From NCBI GenBank assembly GCA_020630295.1, contig JAHDBR010000003.1, forward strand, positions 1-64,000: a DNA stretch of 64,000 nucleotides. Reading direction: 5' to 3'. Each line of letters begins with the position of its first letter. Position 1 is the stretch's first letter. Positions 7,935-17,724 of the stretch are shown in pieces. Both the position numbers and the translations under genes were made by a program. A model generated the notes under the pieces. That model did no database searches and was not told the origin of the DNA. It saw only the letters and a program-made list of their open reading frames with translations. The DNA is from Sphingomonadaceae bacterium. GTDB lineage: Bacteria > Pseudomonadota > Alphaproteobacteria > Sphingomonadales > Sphingomonadaceae.

Positions 7935-10256
7935 ATGGCATTCTGGCTCGCCCGCAAAAGAAACGGGCAAAATAGCGACTATATACAGCGTTTTGATCCG
8001 CGTTTCTGGACCGTAAATTTTCCGCGCCCGATGATGGCATCAGCTATCACCACGGCAGCAGACGAATTGCTGGTGACATGCGAGTTTTACCATGCGGGAG
8101 AGCTGGCCGGATTGATCTGGGATAGCGAGGACACGCTTGATCACCCGCTTCTTTCCTATGCAACCGACCGTGATTATTCGCACACGATACTTCGGTTTAA
8201 CTGGCGTTCAAACGGGCTCATCCCGCTGGACCAGCCCAATGGTCCGACTCTGACAATCGAAGGACGCGATGCTGCGGGCAATCCCCGCACATGGTATGTA
8301 CGCTTGTGGAACTATGCCGAGGGTTCACCAGAAAATGCCGCGATAACGTTGCCATTTTCGGAACTTGAAAGCGGCTATGGGCTGCCCGGCGAACCGATCT
8401 ATTCCGGTGACATCGACCGGATGTTTATTTCGCTCGTCCCGCCCGGCTATCAAGCAGGCAGCGTAACGCCATTTGCTGCAGTCAAGAACGCCGCCGTGAC
8501 AATTTCAAATGTGCATTGCGAGGGGCACCGCGCAATGTTGGACATTGGCGACATCATGTTGCCGGTTCACGGCGAACAAATGGCCACGGGCTATGATGAT
8601 GCGTATAACCAGACGCCGCAGCGCCTGCTGCGAAACATCCGCGGTTTAGGCTATCGCGGGCGCATTTTGCATTATGTCGGAATGAGCCATTTCTTCGCGC
8701 TGGAAGATAGCGGAGGGCGCAAGGTCGCAAGCGCGAATGGCAAGCTTTCTAAGGCTGCAAACCGCTGGCACCGGTCGTTCTTTGAAGCGTGTAGCGCGCA
8801 AAGATATGATGTCGTTTGCTCGCTCTCATACGAATTGCTGGCGGATCATTGCCCCGATCAATGGCAGCAGCGGGCCTATGACGGCGAAGCGGGGCGAACG
8901 GGCTGGGTCCCGCCCTCTGCGCTGTTATCGCCAGCGAACACCGCCGCGATGGGCTGGCTGCAATCGGTGGCGCAAAATTTTGTGTCATTACTCACCCGCG
9001 CGGGTTTGCCTGTGCTGTTTCAAATTGGCGAGCCATGGTGGTGGGTCACCACTGACGGCAAGCCGTGTCTGTATGACGCAGCCGCAATCGCAGCATTTGG
9101 AGGGGACCCGCCGGTAATTGCGAACATGCGGAGTTTGATGACGCCGGCACAAACAGATTTGCTCGATCAGGCAGGCAGCTTGCTCGCCGCGTCAACCGCA
9201 GATCTTGCACAAGCTGTCAAAGACGCGAGCAACGGCGAAGCTGAAATTCTGTTATTGGCATTTACTCCGACCATCCTTGATCCAGAAATGCCTGAGCTCA
9301 AGCGCGCCAATGTTCCAGTGGGATGGGCTTATCCTGCTTTCGACCGCCTGCAATTGGAGGATTACGATTGGCTGACGGAGGGCAATGATGCCCGCCGCCG
9401 TGCCGCCTATGCAGAATTTGATGCACGGCTCGGCTACCCGATTGAGACCCAGGATTACCTGTCTGGCTTCGTATTGCAGCCTGAAGATGCTGACACATAC
9501 TGGCCGCGCATAGACGCCGGTCTGGATGAAGCTGCGGCCCGCGACGTTAGCCAGCGATATGTCTGGGCGCTCCCGCAAATTACCCGCGATGGCTATACAC
9601 GCCTCGCCTTGAATGAGGAAAACCCCGTGCAAGCATTTGATGATGTTATCTACCCGCTCGCTTTGGGCCGGGATGCTGGGGTCAGCCCCGAATTTTCGAC
9701 CAATGTGGCGGTCACCTCATCGGGTCACGAACGCCGCAATTCATTGTGGTCAGACGCGCGTCTCAGGTTTGACGTGGGCCCTGGTTTGCGGTCCGAAAAC
9801 GAACTTGGAACTCTACTCGGCTTTTTCCGGGCTCGGCGCGGTGCTGCACGGGGATTTCGTTTGGAAGACCCATTTGATTTCAGTTCGAACGGAATGACCG
9901 GCACACCGGCTTCAGGCGATCAAAAACTTGGCCTTGGTGACGGTTTGAAGGCCAGTTTCCAACTGGTCAAAAATTACGGCGCCGGTGACGAACCGCAAAT
10001 CCGGCCAATCACGCGCCCGCGTCAAGATACCATCAGTATAAGTATCGACGGATTGGAAAACTTCGATTGGGAGCTGGGGCAAGGCGGCATTATCACCTTC
10101 CAAACCGCCCCGCCTGATGGCGCTGAAGTGACCGCCGGGTTCCTATTCGACGTACCTGTGCGTTTTGCCGAGGACCGCCTGGATATAACCGGAGCTGCTT
10201 TCACGGCGGGAGAGGCTCCGTCCGTTCCGCTGATCGAAATTCGTGAAGCGACATGA
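7935..10256 (+). CDS. Large fusion: long N-terminal region plus C-terminal DUF2460 distal-tail domain (gp12-like)
   Basis: C-terminal 'DVIYPLALGRDAGVSPEFSTNVAVTSSGHERRNSLWSDARLRFDVGPGLRSENELGTLLGFFRARRGAARGFRLEDPFD' is DUF2460-like; about 560 aa extra N-terminal. Confidence 0.85.
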   Translation: MAFWLARKRNGQNSDYIQRFDPRFWTVNFPRPMMASAITTAADELLVTCEFYHAGELAGLIWDSEDTLDHPLLSYATDRDYSHTILRFNWRSNGLIPLDQPNGPTLTIEGRDAAGNPRTWYVRLWNYAEGSPENAAITLPFSELESGYGLPGEPIYSGDIDRMFISLVPPGYQAGSVTPFAAVKNAAVTISNVHCEGHRAMLDIGDIMLPVHGEQMATGYDDAYNQTPQRLLRNIRGLGYRGRILHYVGMSHFFALEDSGGRKVASANGKLSKAANRWHRSFFEACSAQRYDVVCSLSYELLADHCPDQWQQRAYDGEAGRTGWVPPSALLSPANTAAMGWLQSVAQNFVSLLTRAGLPVLFQIGEPWWWVTTDGKPCLYDAAAIAAFGGDPPVIANMRSLMTPAQTDLLDQAGSLLAASTADLAQAVKDASNGEAEILLLAFTPTILDPEMPELKRANVPVGWAYPAFDRLQLEDYDWLTEGNDARRRAAYAEFDARLGYPIETQDYLSGFVLQPEDADTYWPRIDAGLDEAAARDVSQRYVWALPQITRDGYTRLALNEENPVQAFDDVIYPLALGRDAGVSPEFSTNVAVTSSGHERRNSLWSDARLRFDVGPGLRSENELGTLLGFFRARRGAARGFRLEDPFDFSSNGMTGTPASGDQKLGLGDGLKASFQLVKNYGAGDEPQIRPITRPRQDTISISIDGLENFDWELGQGGIITFQTAPPDGAEVTAGFLFDVPVRFAEDRLDITGAAFTAGEAPSVPLIEIREAT

Positions 10257-11068
10257 GCGTAGTTTTCTTCCGCAACGAGCTGGAAGGTGTTGCCAATTTC
10301 TGGCGTATTTTCCGGCGAGATGGCGCAGCGCTTGCCTTCACCAGTCACGATCGCGATCTGTGGTTTGACGGAATGCTGCACCGCGCCGCGCCAGGTATGG
10401 TGCCAAGCGCAATTCGCCGCACGGCAGACCTGTCTGCGGATAGCGCAGAGGTTGAAGGCGTGCTGTCACACGATGCCATCACTTCGCACGATCTTGCAGC
10501 CGGACGCTATGATGATGCGGCCATTATAATTGGCGCGGTGAACTGGGAAACGCTGGAGAGTGCTGCTCTCTATCACGGATCATTGGGCGGCATTGCCGAG
10601 GATGGTGAAAGCTTCCGGGCTGAATTAAGATCATCCAAGGCCCTGCTTGGCCACGACTACATCCCGCGCACCAGCCCGACTTGCAGAGCCAAATTCTGCG
10701 GTCCGGGATGCACTTTGGCCGCCGTCCGCTTCACTTTAGATGCCACCATTGTATCGTTCAACCTAGAGGAGAACGCTGTCACACTTGATGTTGGCAACCC
10801 GTCTGACTTTATATTTGGAAGACTGCGCTGGTTGAACGGACCGCAGACAGGCATCTCCTCGATCATTCTGGCGAACGGACCCGCAGGTCTCGTGCTCGAC
10901 ACGCCGCTGCCAGACACTGCCGTCATCGGGCAAACTGTCGAACTGCGCGAAGGATGCGACCGCAGACTGGCCACTTGCACCACACGGTTTGCCAATGCCG
11001 TCAATTTCCAAGGCGAACCGTTCTTGCCCGGAAACGATCTGCTGGCGCGGTATCCGGTGACTGCATAA
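10253..11068 (+). CDS. DUF2163 family tail hub protein (gp13-like)
   Basis: 'AFTSHDRDLWFDGMLHRAAPGM', 'YIPRTSPTCRAKFCGPGCTL', 'CDRRLATCTTRFANAVNFQGEPFLPGND'. Confidence 0.93.
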   Translation: MSVVFFRNELEGVANFWRIFRRDGAALAFTSHDRDLWFDGMLHRAAPGMVPSAIRRTADLSADSAEVEGVLSHDAITSHDLAAGRYDDAAIIIGAVNWETLESAALYHGSLGGIAEDGESFRAELRSSKALLGHDYIPRTSPTCRAKFCGPGCTLAAVRFTLDATIVSFNLEENAVTLDVGNPSDFIFGRLRWLNGPQTGISSIILANGPAGLVLDTPLPDTAVIGQTVELREGCDRRLATCTTRFANAVNFQGEPFLPGNDLLARYPVTA

Positions 11069-11478
11069 TGGCGGATGCCGCTGCCTTCGCGCTGGCAGCA
11101 GAACAGCTTGTCGGCACACGGTTCCGTTTGCGCGGAAGGCGGGCAGAAACCGGTATCGATTGCGTCGGACTGGTGCTTCTGGCCCTTAGAAATTCCGGCC
11201 GCACTGCACCGGATGTAACCGGTTACGGTCTGCGCAATCACGACTACTCTTTCCTGCCTGCCATTGCCGACGCCACAGGGTTTGAAACTGTCGATAGTAA
11301 AGTAGCCATTGGTGATGTTCTAGTCGTCACACCGGGGCCAGCGCAGCGGCACTTATTGATCGCATCGGCAAGGCATCACTTCATCCATGCACACGCAGGG
11401 ATTGGCAAAGTCGTGCGGATGCCTGGCCCGATTTCGTGGCCCATCACAAACATCTACCGCCTTAAACAGGGAACCTGA
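11068..11478 (+). CDS. NlpC/P60 family cell-wall peptidase (gp14-like)
   Basis: 'RLRGRRAETGIDCVGLVLLAL' Cys motif and 'HHFIHAHAGIGKV' His motif; ATG at 11068. Confidence 0.9.
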   Translation: MADAAAFALAAEQLVGTRFRLRGRRAETGIDCVGLVLLALRNSGRTAPDVTGYGLRNHDYSFLPAIADATGFETVDSKVAIGDVLVVTPGPAQRHLLIASARHHFIHAHAGIGKVVRMPGPISWPITNIYRLKQGT

Positions 11479-11481
11479 AAC

Positions 11482-13653
11482 ATGGCTACATTGATTCTCA
11501 GCGCTGTCGGCACTGCGATCGGCGGACCGATAGGCGGCGCGATTGGCGCCTTTGCGGGGCAACAAATCGATCAGGCTATCTTTGCAGGCGGCGGAACGCG
11601 AGAAGGGCCGAAGCTTAAAGATCTGTCTATCACAACATCGACGTATGGCGCGCCCATCTCGCAGCATTTCGGAAAGATGCGCGTCGGGGGAACAATCATC
11701 TGGGCGACCGATCTGGTCGAAAATTCTGAAAAGAGCGGCGGCGGCAAAGGTAGCCCGAGTACGCGAAACTATAGCTACACAACATCAATGGCAGTCGCAC
11801 TCGGCAGCCGTCCAATTGCCGGAATTGGCCGCATCTGGGCGGACGGCAATCTATTGCGCGGGGCTTCCGGTGATCTGAAATCGCCAGGGCAAATGCGCTT
11901 TTATTCTGGTTTCGGCGATCAACCGGTCGATCCGTTGCTTGCCGCGGCGATCGGCGCGCAATGTCCGGCCTATCGCGGATGTGCTTATGTGGTCTTTGAA
12001 GATCTCTCACTGGAGGATTTTGGCAACCGGATTCCTGCTCTTACGTTCGAGATATTGGATGATGCTTCATCAATCAGCCTCGCCGACATAGTGACCACAG
12101 CCAATCAGCCCATCACGGCGCAGGTTGCATTGCCTGAATTGAGCGGGGTCAGTTACGAAGGTGGATCGCTTGCCAACGTAATCGGAGCCATTGAGCAGCT
12201 ATATCCGATCTACACCAATTCCGGGGCAGAGACATTGTCGATTGCTTCGGGTCTAGAAACGGACTCGCCGGTAAAGACGCTTCCAACGCAGACTGCCACT
12301 TGGAAGGAACCTGATACCGGCTCGCCCGACGGATTGCTGTCAGAGCGGGATGGCGAGGCCAAGCGCGGCATTTCTGCGCTGAGATATTACGATACTGCCC
12401 GTGACTACCAGCCCGGGATCCAACGGACCGCCGGGCCTTTGGAACGCGGTGCGGAAACTGTGATCGAATTCCCCGGCTCACTAAGTTCTCAGGCCGCAAG
12501 CAGCTTAATTGATCGCGCTTCGCATACAGACAGGTGGGCCAAACAGACTATTCGGTACAGGCTCGCTGAGCTGGACCCTGCGTTAGTCCCTGGCTCTGTG
12601 GTCAACATACCGGACCGGACAGGCAATTGGCTGCTATCATCATGGGAATGGCGCGAAAGCGGGATCGAGCTGGAACTAAAGCGTCTGCCGCCCCGAATGC
12701 AGTCTCAATCTGCAGGCGATGCCGGCGCAATTCCCTTGCCCGCTGATCAGACCGTGCCCCCTACGCATATAAGGGGGTTTGAATTGCCATGGGACGGGTA
12801 TGGCGATCCCGCCCGTTCGAGTGTCTACGCGGCAGTATCAGCGCAAAATGACAGCTGGGCGGGCGCCGCGTTATTTGTCGGCACTGGCACTGCGCTTTCC
12901 GAAGTTGGAACGAGCGGCCGGGTTCAGTCCGTAATGGGAGTGACCGATACCGATCTGCCAGCTTCCCATGCGATTGTAATCGACCGCAGCGCCGCTGTGG
13001 AGGTTTCGCTAATTTCAGAGGATATGACGTTCAGCAACGCCACTCCAAGAGAGCTTGCCAATGGCAGCAACCGGTTGCTGCTGGGAGAAGAGATCGTACA
13101 ATTTTGCAATGCAGAAATGATCGCACCTTCCCGTTGGAAGCTATCCGGATTGTTGCGCGGTAGAGGGGGGACGGAACATATCGCCGCGTCGGGTACGGAA
13201 GCCGGGGCGCAGGTCACCCTGCTCGACGGAAATCTGATAGCATTGAAGCCGGAGGATGTTGCTAACCATACCGATATTTATGCAATAGGCCGCGGTGATT
13301 CAGATCCGGCCGCCTCGAAAATTGAAGCGCAAGGCAGAAGCAGCCAGCCACTTTCTCCGGTCCATCCCCGCAACACAATTTTGAGTAATGGCGATTTTCG
13401 ATTCTGCTGGACCAGGCGCGCCCGGGGGGCATGGGGCTGGCCGGACACGACTGACATACCGCTTAATGAAGAACGCGAACGCTACCGTGTTGGCGTGGGT
13501 GACGATGATGCAGAGGCCAGCTGGGAAGTAGAAATTCCGGAAATCCAGCTCACAGCCGCGCAACTCGCTGCGCACACTGGCAAACGAATCTGGGTCGTCC
13601 AGCTAGGCCGATTCGCGCAATCTGCGCGACTTGATTTGGGCATAGTCACGTAA
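11482..13653 (+). CDS. GTA/phage tail baseplate (megatron-like, gp15-like, short form)
   Basis: Gly-rich N-term, 'ISQHFGKMRVGGTIIWATDLVE' and 'GRIWADGNLLRGASGDLKSPGQMRFYSGFGDQPVDPLLAAAIG..CPAYRGCAYVVFEDLSLEDFGNRIPALTFEI' phage-tail_3-like. Confidence 0.9.
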   Translation: MATLILSAVGTAIGGPIGGAIGAFAGQQIDQAIFAGGGTREGPKLKDLSITTSTYGAPISQHFGKMRVGGTIIWATDLVENSEKSGGGKGSPSTRNYSYTTSMAVALGSRPIAGIGRIWADGNLLRGASGDLKSPGQMRFYSGFGDQPVDPLLAAAIGAQCPAYRGCAYVVFEDLSLEDFGNRIPALTFEILDDASSISLADIVTTANQPITAQVALPELSGVSYEGGSLANVIGAIEQLYPIYTNSGAETLSIASGLETDSPVKTLPTQTATWKEPDTGSPDGLLSERDGEAKRGISALRYYDTARDYQPGIQRTAGPLERGAETVIEFPGSLSSQAASSLIDRASHTDRWAKQTIRYRLAELDPALVPGSVVNIPDRTGNWLLSSWEWRESGIELELKRLPPRMQSQSAGDAGAIPLPADQTVPPTHIRGFELPWDGYGDPARSSVYAAVSAQNDSWAGAALFVGTGTALSEVGTSGRVQSVMGVTDTDLPASHAIVIDRSAAVEVSLISEDMTFSNATPRELANGSNRLLLGEEIVQFCNAEMIAPSRWKLSGLLRGRGGTEHIAASGTEAGAQVTLLDGNLIALKPEDVANHTDIYAIGRGDSDPAASKIEAQGRSSQPLSPVHPRNTILSNGDFRFCWTRRARGAWGWPDTTDIPLNEERERYRVGVGDDDAEASWEVEIPEIQLTAAQLAAHTGKRIWVVQLGRFAQSARLDLGIVT

Positions 13654-13687
13654 ACTGGCGGAGATTTTCGGGCTTACCCCAACTAAA

Positions 13688-14158
13688 TTGGAGAGAATTA
13701 TGACAACCCCCTTACCGTTCAGCGGTTCTTCGACACGCTTCAGCTTACCTTTCTTATTCGCCGGCCAGTCCCAGAAGGAGTTTTTCTTCAACGAATCAGT
13801 CGCCCGGATCGACATAATGGTCCAGGCGACTGTACTCGGAGAGACCGAGCAGGAACCCCAGAATCCGGCAGATGGAGACGCTTGGTTGATCGGAGAGAAT
13901 CCGATCGGCGACTGGTCGGAAAAAGCTGGACATATAGCGGGACGACAAGCGGGAGTGTGGCATTACTTCGAACCGCAAGAAGGGATGCAGATTTACGACA
14001 AAACAGCCCGACAAATCGTGTCGTTTAGAAATGGCTGGATCCGAATATTTGCGCCAGACATCCCTTCTAGCGGTGCCGTGCAGGATACCGAATTACGAAC
14101 CGCTTTTGCCCAATTGTTAGAAAGCCTTGCAGAGACAGGTATTTTTCCCGTAACATAA
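13688..14158 (+). CDS. DUF2793-like GTA/phage tail-associated protein
   Basis: 'LPFLFAGQSQKEFFFNESVARIDIMVQATVLGETEQEPQNPADGDAWLIGENPIGDWSEKAGHIAGRQAGVWHYFEPQEGMQIYD'. Confidence 0.85.
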   Translation: MERIMTTPLPFSGSSTRFSLPFLFAGQSQKEFFFNESVARIDIMVQATVLGETEQEPQNPADGDAWLIGENPIGDWSEKAGHIAGRQAGVWHYFEPQEGMQIYDKTARQIVSFRNGWIRIFAPDIPSSGAVQDTELRTAFAQLLESLAETGIFPVT

Positions 14159-14347
14159 TTGGAACAGTTTGACTGCAATGACGTTGAGGGCTCGATAAGG
14201 TAAGAATTATCAAGTTTTACGCGGCGGCAGCGCAAAGAGAGGCTTTCTTGCAACAGTTGCCTTGATTGATCGCTTGCCTCTCAGAGTAGGAAAAGTTAGA
14301 AAACCGCCACTTGGTGGCACAATTCTGCTAAAAAGGGGAAATATATA

Positions 14348-15475
14348 ATGCGGAAACTCGTCATAGGAATGGCGATGGCCTCTACGGCCCTTGCATCGCC
14401 TACCCTCGCCCGCGACGGCCAATGGTACGTCGAGGTCGGTGGTGGACCGATGATCGTTGAAGATCTGGATATTGATCTGGACAATGGAACTGACACTATC
14501 GGTGTTGATAACGACACTGGTTATGACTTCGGCGGTATCGTCGGTTATGACTTCGGTGCTTTCCGTCTGGAAACAGAAGTCAGCTACCGTGAAGCTGATA
14601 TCACAAACCTTTCGGTCGGTAATGCAGGTCTTCCTGGCATTGTTGCTCCGAACACAACTGGCGCTGGCTCTTTCCCAGCGCGAGGCGACATCAACGAACT
14701 CAGCTTCATGCTGAACGGTTTGTTCGATTTCGGTCCCGATGATGGCCTGCAAGGCTTCCTCGGCGGCGGTGTTGGTGTTGCGCGTACAGATTTGCACGCA
14801 AACGCTAACCCACGCACAACTGGTGCGTTCGATGATTCGGACAGCGGTTTCGCTTGGCAACTGCTTGCGGGCGTTCGCGCTCCATTGAGCGATAGCTGGG
14901 ATGTTGGTCTCCGGTACCGTATGTTTACTGCTGAAAACGTAAACATTGTGGATCGCTTTGGTCGTGAGCTTAGTTCAACTCCGCGTACGCACTCGCTGCT
15001 CGGTACGTTGACTTACAACTTCGGTGGTGAGGCTCCGCCTCCACCGCCACCACCGCCACCGCCACCGCCACCACCTCCACCACCGCCGCCACCTCCACCG
15101 CCGCCACCGGCACCGGAAGTAGTGTGTAACAAAGGACCGTACATCGTGTTCTTCGAGTGGGATCAGTCGGATATCACTCCTGAGGCTGCAACAATCCTGA
15201 ACAACGCTGCATCGCAATATGCGAACTGCGGTAGTGCTTCGGTAATGCTTGCTGGTCACGCTGATGCGTCTGGCGCCAAAACTTACAACGTCGGTCTTTC
15301 CGAACGTCGTAACGCTTCGGTGACAAACTATCTTGCGGGTCGTGGTGTCCCGACCGGTCGCATCACTAGTGAAGCGTTTGGTGAGACAGCACTTCGCGTA
15401 CCGACAGCTGACGGTGTTCGCGAACTGCAAAACCGTCGTGTTGAAGTTACTTATGGTCCGGGTTCGGGCATGTAA
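14348..15475 (+). CDS. OmpA family outer membrane protein with beta-barrel, poly-proline linker and peptidoglycan-binding domain
   Basis: Signal peptide; 25 consecutive Pro codons (15035-15109); C-terminal 'NVGLSERRNASVTNYLAGRGVPTGRITSEAFGE' OmpA motif. Confidence 0.95.
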   Translation: MRKLVIGMAMASTALASPTLARDGQWYVEVGGGPMIVEDLDIDLDNGTDTIGVDNDTGYDFGGIVGYDFGAFRLETEVSYREADITNLSVGNAGLPGIVAPNTTGAGSFPARGDINELSFMLNGLFDFGPDDGLQGFLGGGVGVARTDLHANANPRTTGAFDDSDSGFAWQLLAGVRAPLSDSWDVGLRYRMFTAENVNIVDRFGRELSSTPRTHSLLGTLTYNFGGEAPPPPPPPPPPPPPPPPPPPPPPPPPAPEVVCNKGPYIVFFEWDQSDITPEAATILNNAASQYANCGSASVMLAGHADASGAKTYNVGLSERRNASVTNYLAGRGVPTGRITSEAFGETALRVPTADGVRELQNRRVEVTYGPGSGM

Positions 15476-15500
15476 TTTCGCTAAGGCGATAAAAATCTTG

Positions 15501-15532
15501 AAAGGGGCTGGAGCGATCCGGCCCCTTTTTTG
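15501..15532 (+). terminator. Intrinsic terminator of ompA-like gene
   Basis: AAAGGGGC...GCCCCTTTTTTT hairpin. Confidence 0.85.
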
Positions 15533-15567
15533 TTATATCTTCAACGAGACACTGTTGGAGAAAAGTA

Positions 15568-16131
15568 ATGTCCGATTTGAGAAACCCATTGGCGTCCGCC
15601 CTCGCCCTTGCTTTGGTAGCTTGTGGCAATCCGGCTTCTGATACCGATGCACGCGCCGAATCACAGGAGCTAACGACCGCGCCTTCCTTAGCGGTTGCAT
15701 CCCTTACCTTGGCTAACGGTGCACCAGCAGGTGAAGTTCACCTCCTTCAAACCGGTGAAACCCTCTCACTAAAAGGTTCGATCTCAAACATTCCGCCCGG
15801 ACCACATGGGTTTCATTTGCACATGGTCGGTGACTGTACAGCGCCTGACTTCAAGTCAGCCGAAGGTCATTTGAACCCTTACAATGCGACACATGGCAAG
15901 GTATCCGAAGGCGGTAAGCATCTTGGCGACCTGGATAATTTACTCGTGGATGAAACTGGCCTAGCGCGCATCGATGTTACAATCGCGGGTACCGCAATGG
16001 AAAGCTTGCCTCACATCATGGACGCTGACGGAACCTCAGTGATGATCCACGCTGACGCGGACGACTACAAGTCCGATCCTGCAGGGGCAGCAGGTCCGAG
16101 AATCGCGTGCGGAGTACTCAACCCAGTCTGA
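15568..16131 (+). CDS. sodC: Cu/Zn superoxide dismutase-like lipoprotein
   Basis: 'GPHGFHLHMVGDCTAPDFKSAEGHLNPYNATHG', 'GKHLGDLDNL', lipobox-like LVACG. Confidence 0.9.
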   Translation: MSDLRNPLASALALALVACGNPASDTDARAESQELTTAPSLAVASLTLANGAPAGEVHLLQTGETLSLKGSISNIPPGPHGFHLHMVGDCTAPDFKSAEGHLNPYNATHGKVSEGGKHLGDLDNLLVDETGLARIDVTIAGTAMESLPHIMDADGTSVMIHADADDYKSDPAGAAGPRIACGVLNPV

Positions 16132-16158
16132 CTAGCTGGGTAGATCGTAATCTAACGG

Positions 16159-17724
16159 TCAGGCGATCACTTCCCCAGCAGCCCTAGCCCGTTCGATCAA
16201 AGTTTCTTCTGCCTCAGGCACGAGCCGATAAGCCGCAATCAGCAGGATCGTGCCGATCGGCGCGGCTACAAGAAGCGACATCACACCAGTCGACAGACTT
16301 TCCGTGACCGCTGATACCTGCCCGGCCAAGTAAGGTCCAAGCGCCAGCCCGACGAGAGTTGTCGACAAGAAGAAGGTAGCTGTCGCCGTCCCGCGCATTC
16401 TGGGGAGGACCAAATCCTGCGATGTTGCCGCTGCTGCGCCCAAAGCTGAACTGCCGAACAAGCTCAATACAAAGTTCAGAAAATAGAACAACGGCACGCT
16501 TTCCGTATTGAAAGCAACAATTAGCGGAATGATTGGTGCAAGCACTCCGAATAGCACCACCAGCAAACGACCAGACGGATTACGCTGACGCAGCCAATCT
16601 GCGATTCGCCCGCCCGCTATTACGCCAAGGAAACCGCCGAGAGCACCTGGCCCGCCAATCCACCAACCAACAATGCTGGGAGATTCGCCCAACACGCGGA
16701 TTGCATAAGGGGCAGCCCAAAAACTGATCGCATATGCCGAGAACGCCACCATACCGTACCCCAAAATGGTACAGAGAAATGCAGGTGAACCCCAAATGAG
16801 GGCAAAGGCAGGCGGATCGCGGCGCTTAAGTGATGTGGCCCACGAAAATACCGCATAGTATCCAATACCTACCGCCACCCACTGCGGCACATTACCGGTG
16901 AGAAGTATCAATCCGTAAGCTGCGAGGGCAATAATCCCAGCGCCAATGATGTTCTTCATCAGAGCGGCCTGTCCGTAGCGCGCAGCTTGGAACAATGTGA
17001 ACGGCGGAATTACCGCGAATAATTCATTCACAAAGCCCCGAAAAGGGTCACGCACGGGTTCGGAAATGATACCGTCAGACTGCCCTCGAATGGGCTCCTT
17101 CAGCGTAGCGACCAGTGCCGCCAAAAGTAATCCGGGCACACCAACGGCGATAAATGCTGCCTGCCATCCGGCGAGATCCAACGGACCTCCATCAGGATAT
17201 GCCGCGTTCCAGCGTTCCACGATCAGCCCGCCAATGAGGAGCGACACCCCGCCCCCGAGATACAAACCGGATGAGTAAATTGCGAGTGCGGTGGCACGCA
17301 TCCGCTTGGGAAACCAATCCGAGATAAGCGAATATGCGGCGGGGCTGGCTGTCGCCTCCCCAACACCGACCCCGATACGGGTGATGCTAAGTGTCGCGAA
17401 GCTTCGCGCGAAGCCCGAAAGCGCGGTCATCGCAGACCATAGCGCCAAGCCTATCGTCATTAGGCGGATCCGGTGCCAGCTATCGGCTAGTTTTCCTAAA
17501 GGAATACCGAAAAGCGCATAGAAGACCCCGAACGCGGTCCCGTACAGGAATCCTAAATCGTCATCGCCAATGTTCAAATCGGCTTTGATATCTTCAGCTA
17601 GGATCGACAGGATATTCCGGTCAACGAAGTTGAGTATATAGACCAAGACCAGAATGCTGAGGGCATACCAGCTATAAGCGGGAACCTTCTGCGCTTCTTG
17701 TTCGACTTCAGTCTGCCCGCTCAT
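16159..17724 (-). CDS. MFS transporter
   Basis: 'VDRNILSILAEDIKADLNIGDDDLGFLYGTAFGVFYALFGIPLGKLAD' and multiple TM segments. Confidence 0.9.
   Translation of the reverse strand: MSGQTEVEQEAQKVPAYSWYALSILVLVYILNFVDRNILSILAEDIKADLNIGDDDLGFLYGTAFGVFYALFGIPLGKLADSWHRIRLMTIGLALWSAMTALSGFARSFATLSITRIGVGVGEATASPAAYSLISDWFPKRMRATALAIYSSGLYLGGGVSLLIGGLIVERWNAAYPDGGPLDLAGWQAAFIAVGVPGLLLAALVATLKEPIRGQSDGIISEPVRDPFRGFVNELFAVIPPFTLFQAARYGQAALMKNIIGAGIIALAAYGLILLTGNVPQWVAVGIGYYAVFSWATSLKRRDPPAFALIWGSPAFLCTILGYGMVAFSAYAISFWAAPYAIRVLGESPSIVGWWIGGPGALGGFLGVIAGGRIADWLRQRNPSGRLLVVLFGVLAPIIPLIVAFNTESVPLFYFLNFVLSLFGSSALGAAAATSQDLVLPRMRGTATATFFLSTTLVGLALGPYLAGQVSAVTESLSTGVMSLLVAAPIGTILLIAAYRLVPEAEETLIERARAAGEVIA

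Noticed and set aside
182-14158. Complete inducible prophage
   Set aside because: No integrase, repressor, lysis or replication genes and no att-like duplications seen within the window; gene order fits GTA better
15035-15109. Microsatellite or non-coding repeat
   Set aside because: In frame within an intact OmpA-family gene encoding a Pro linker
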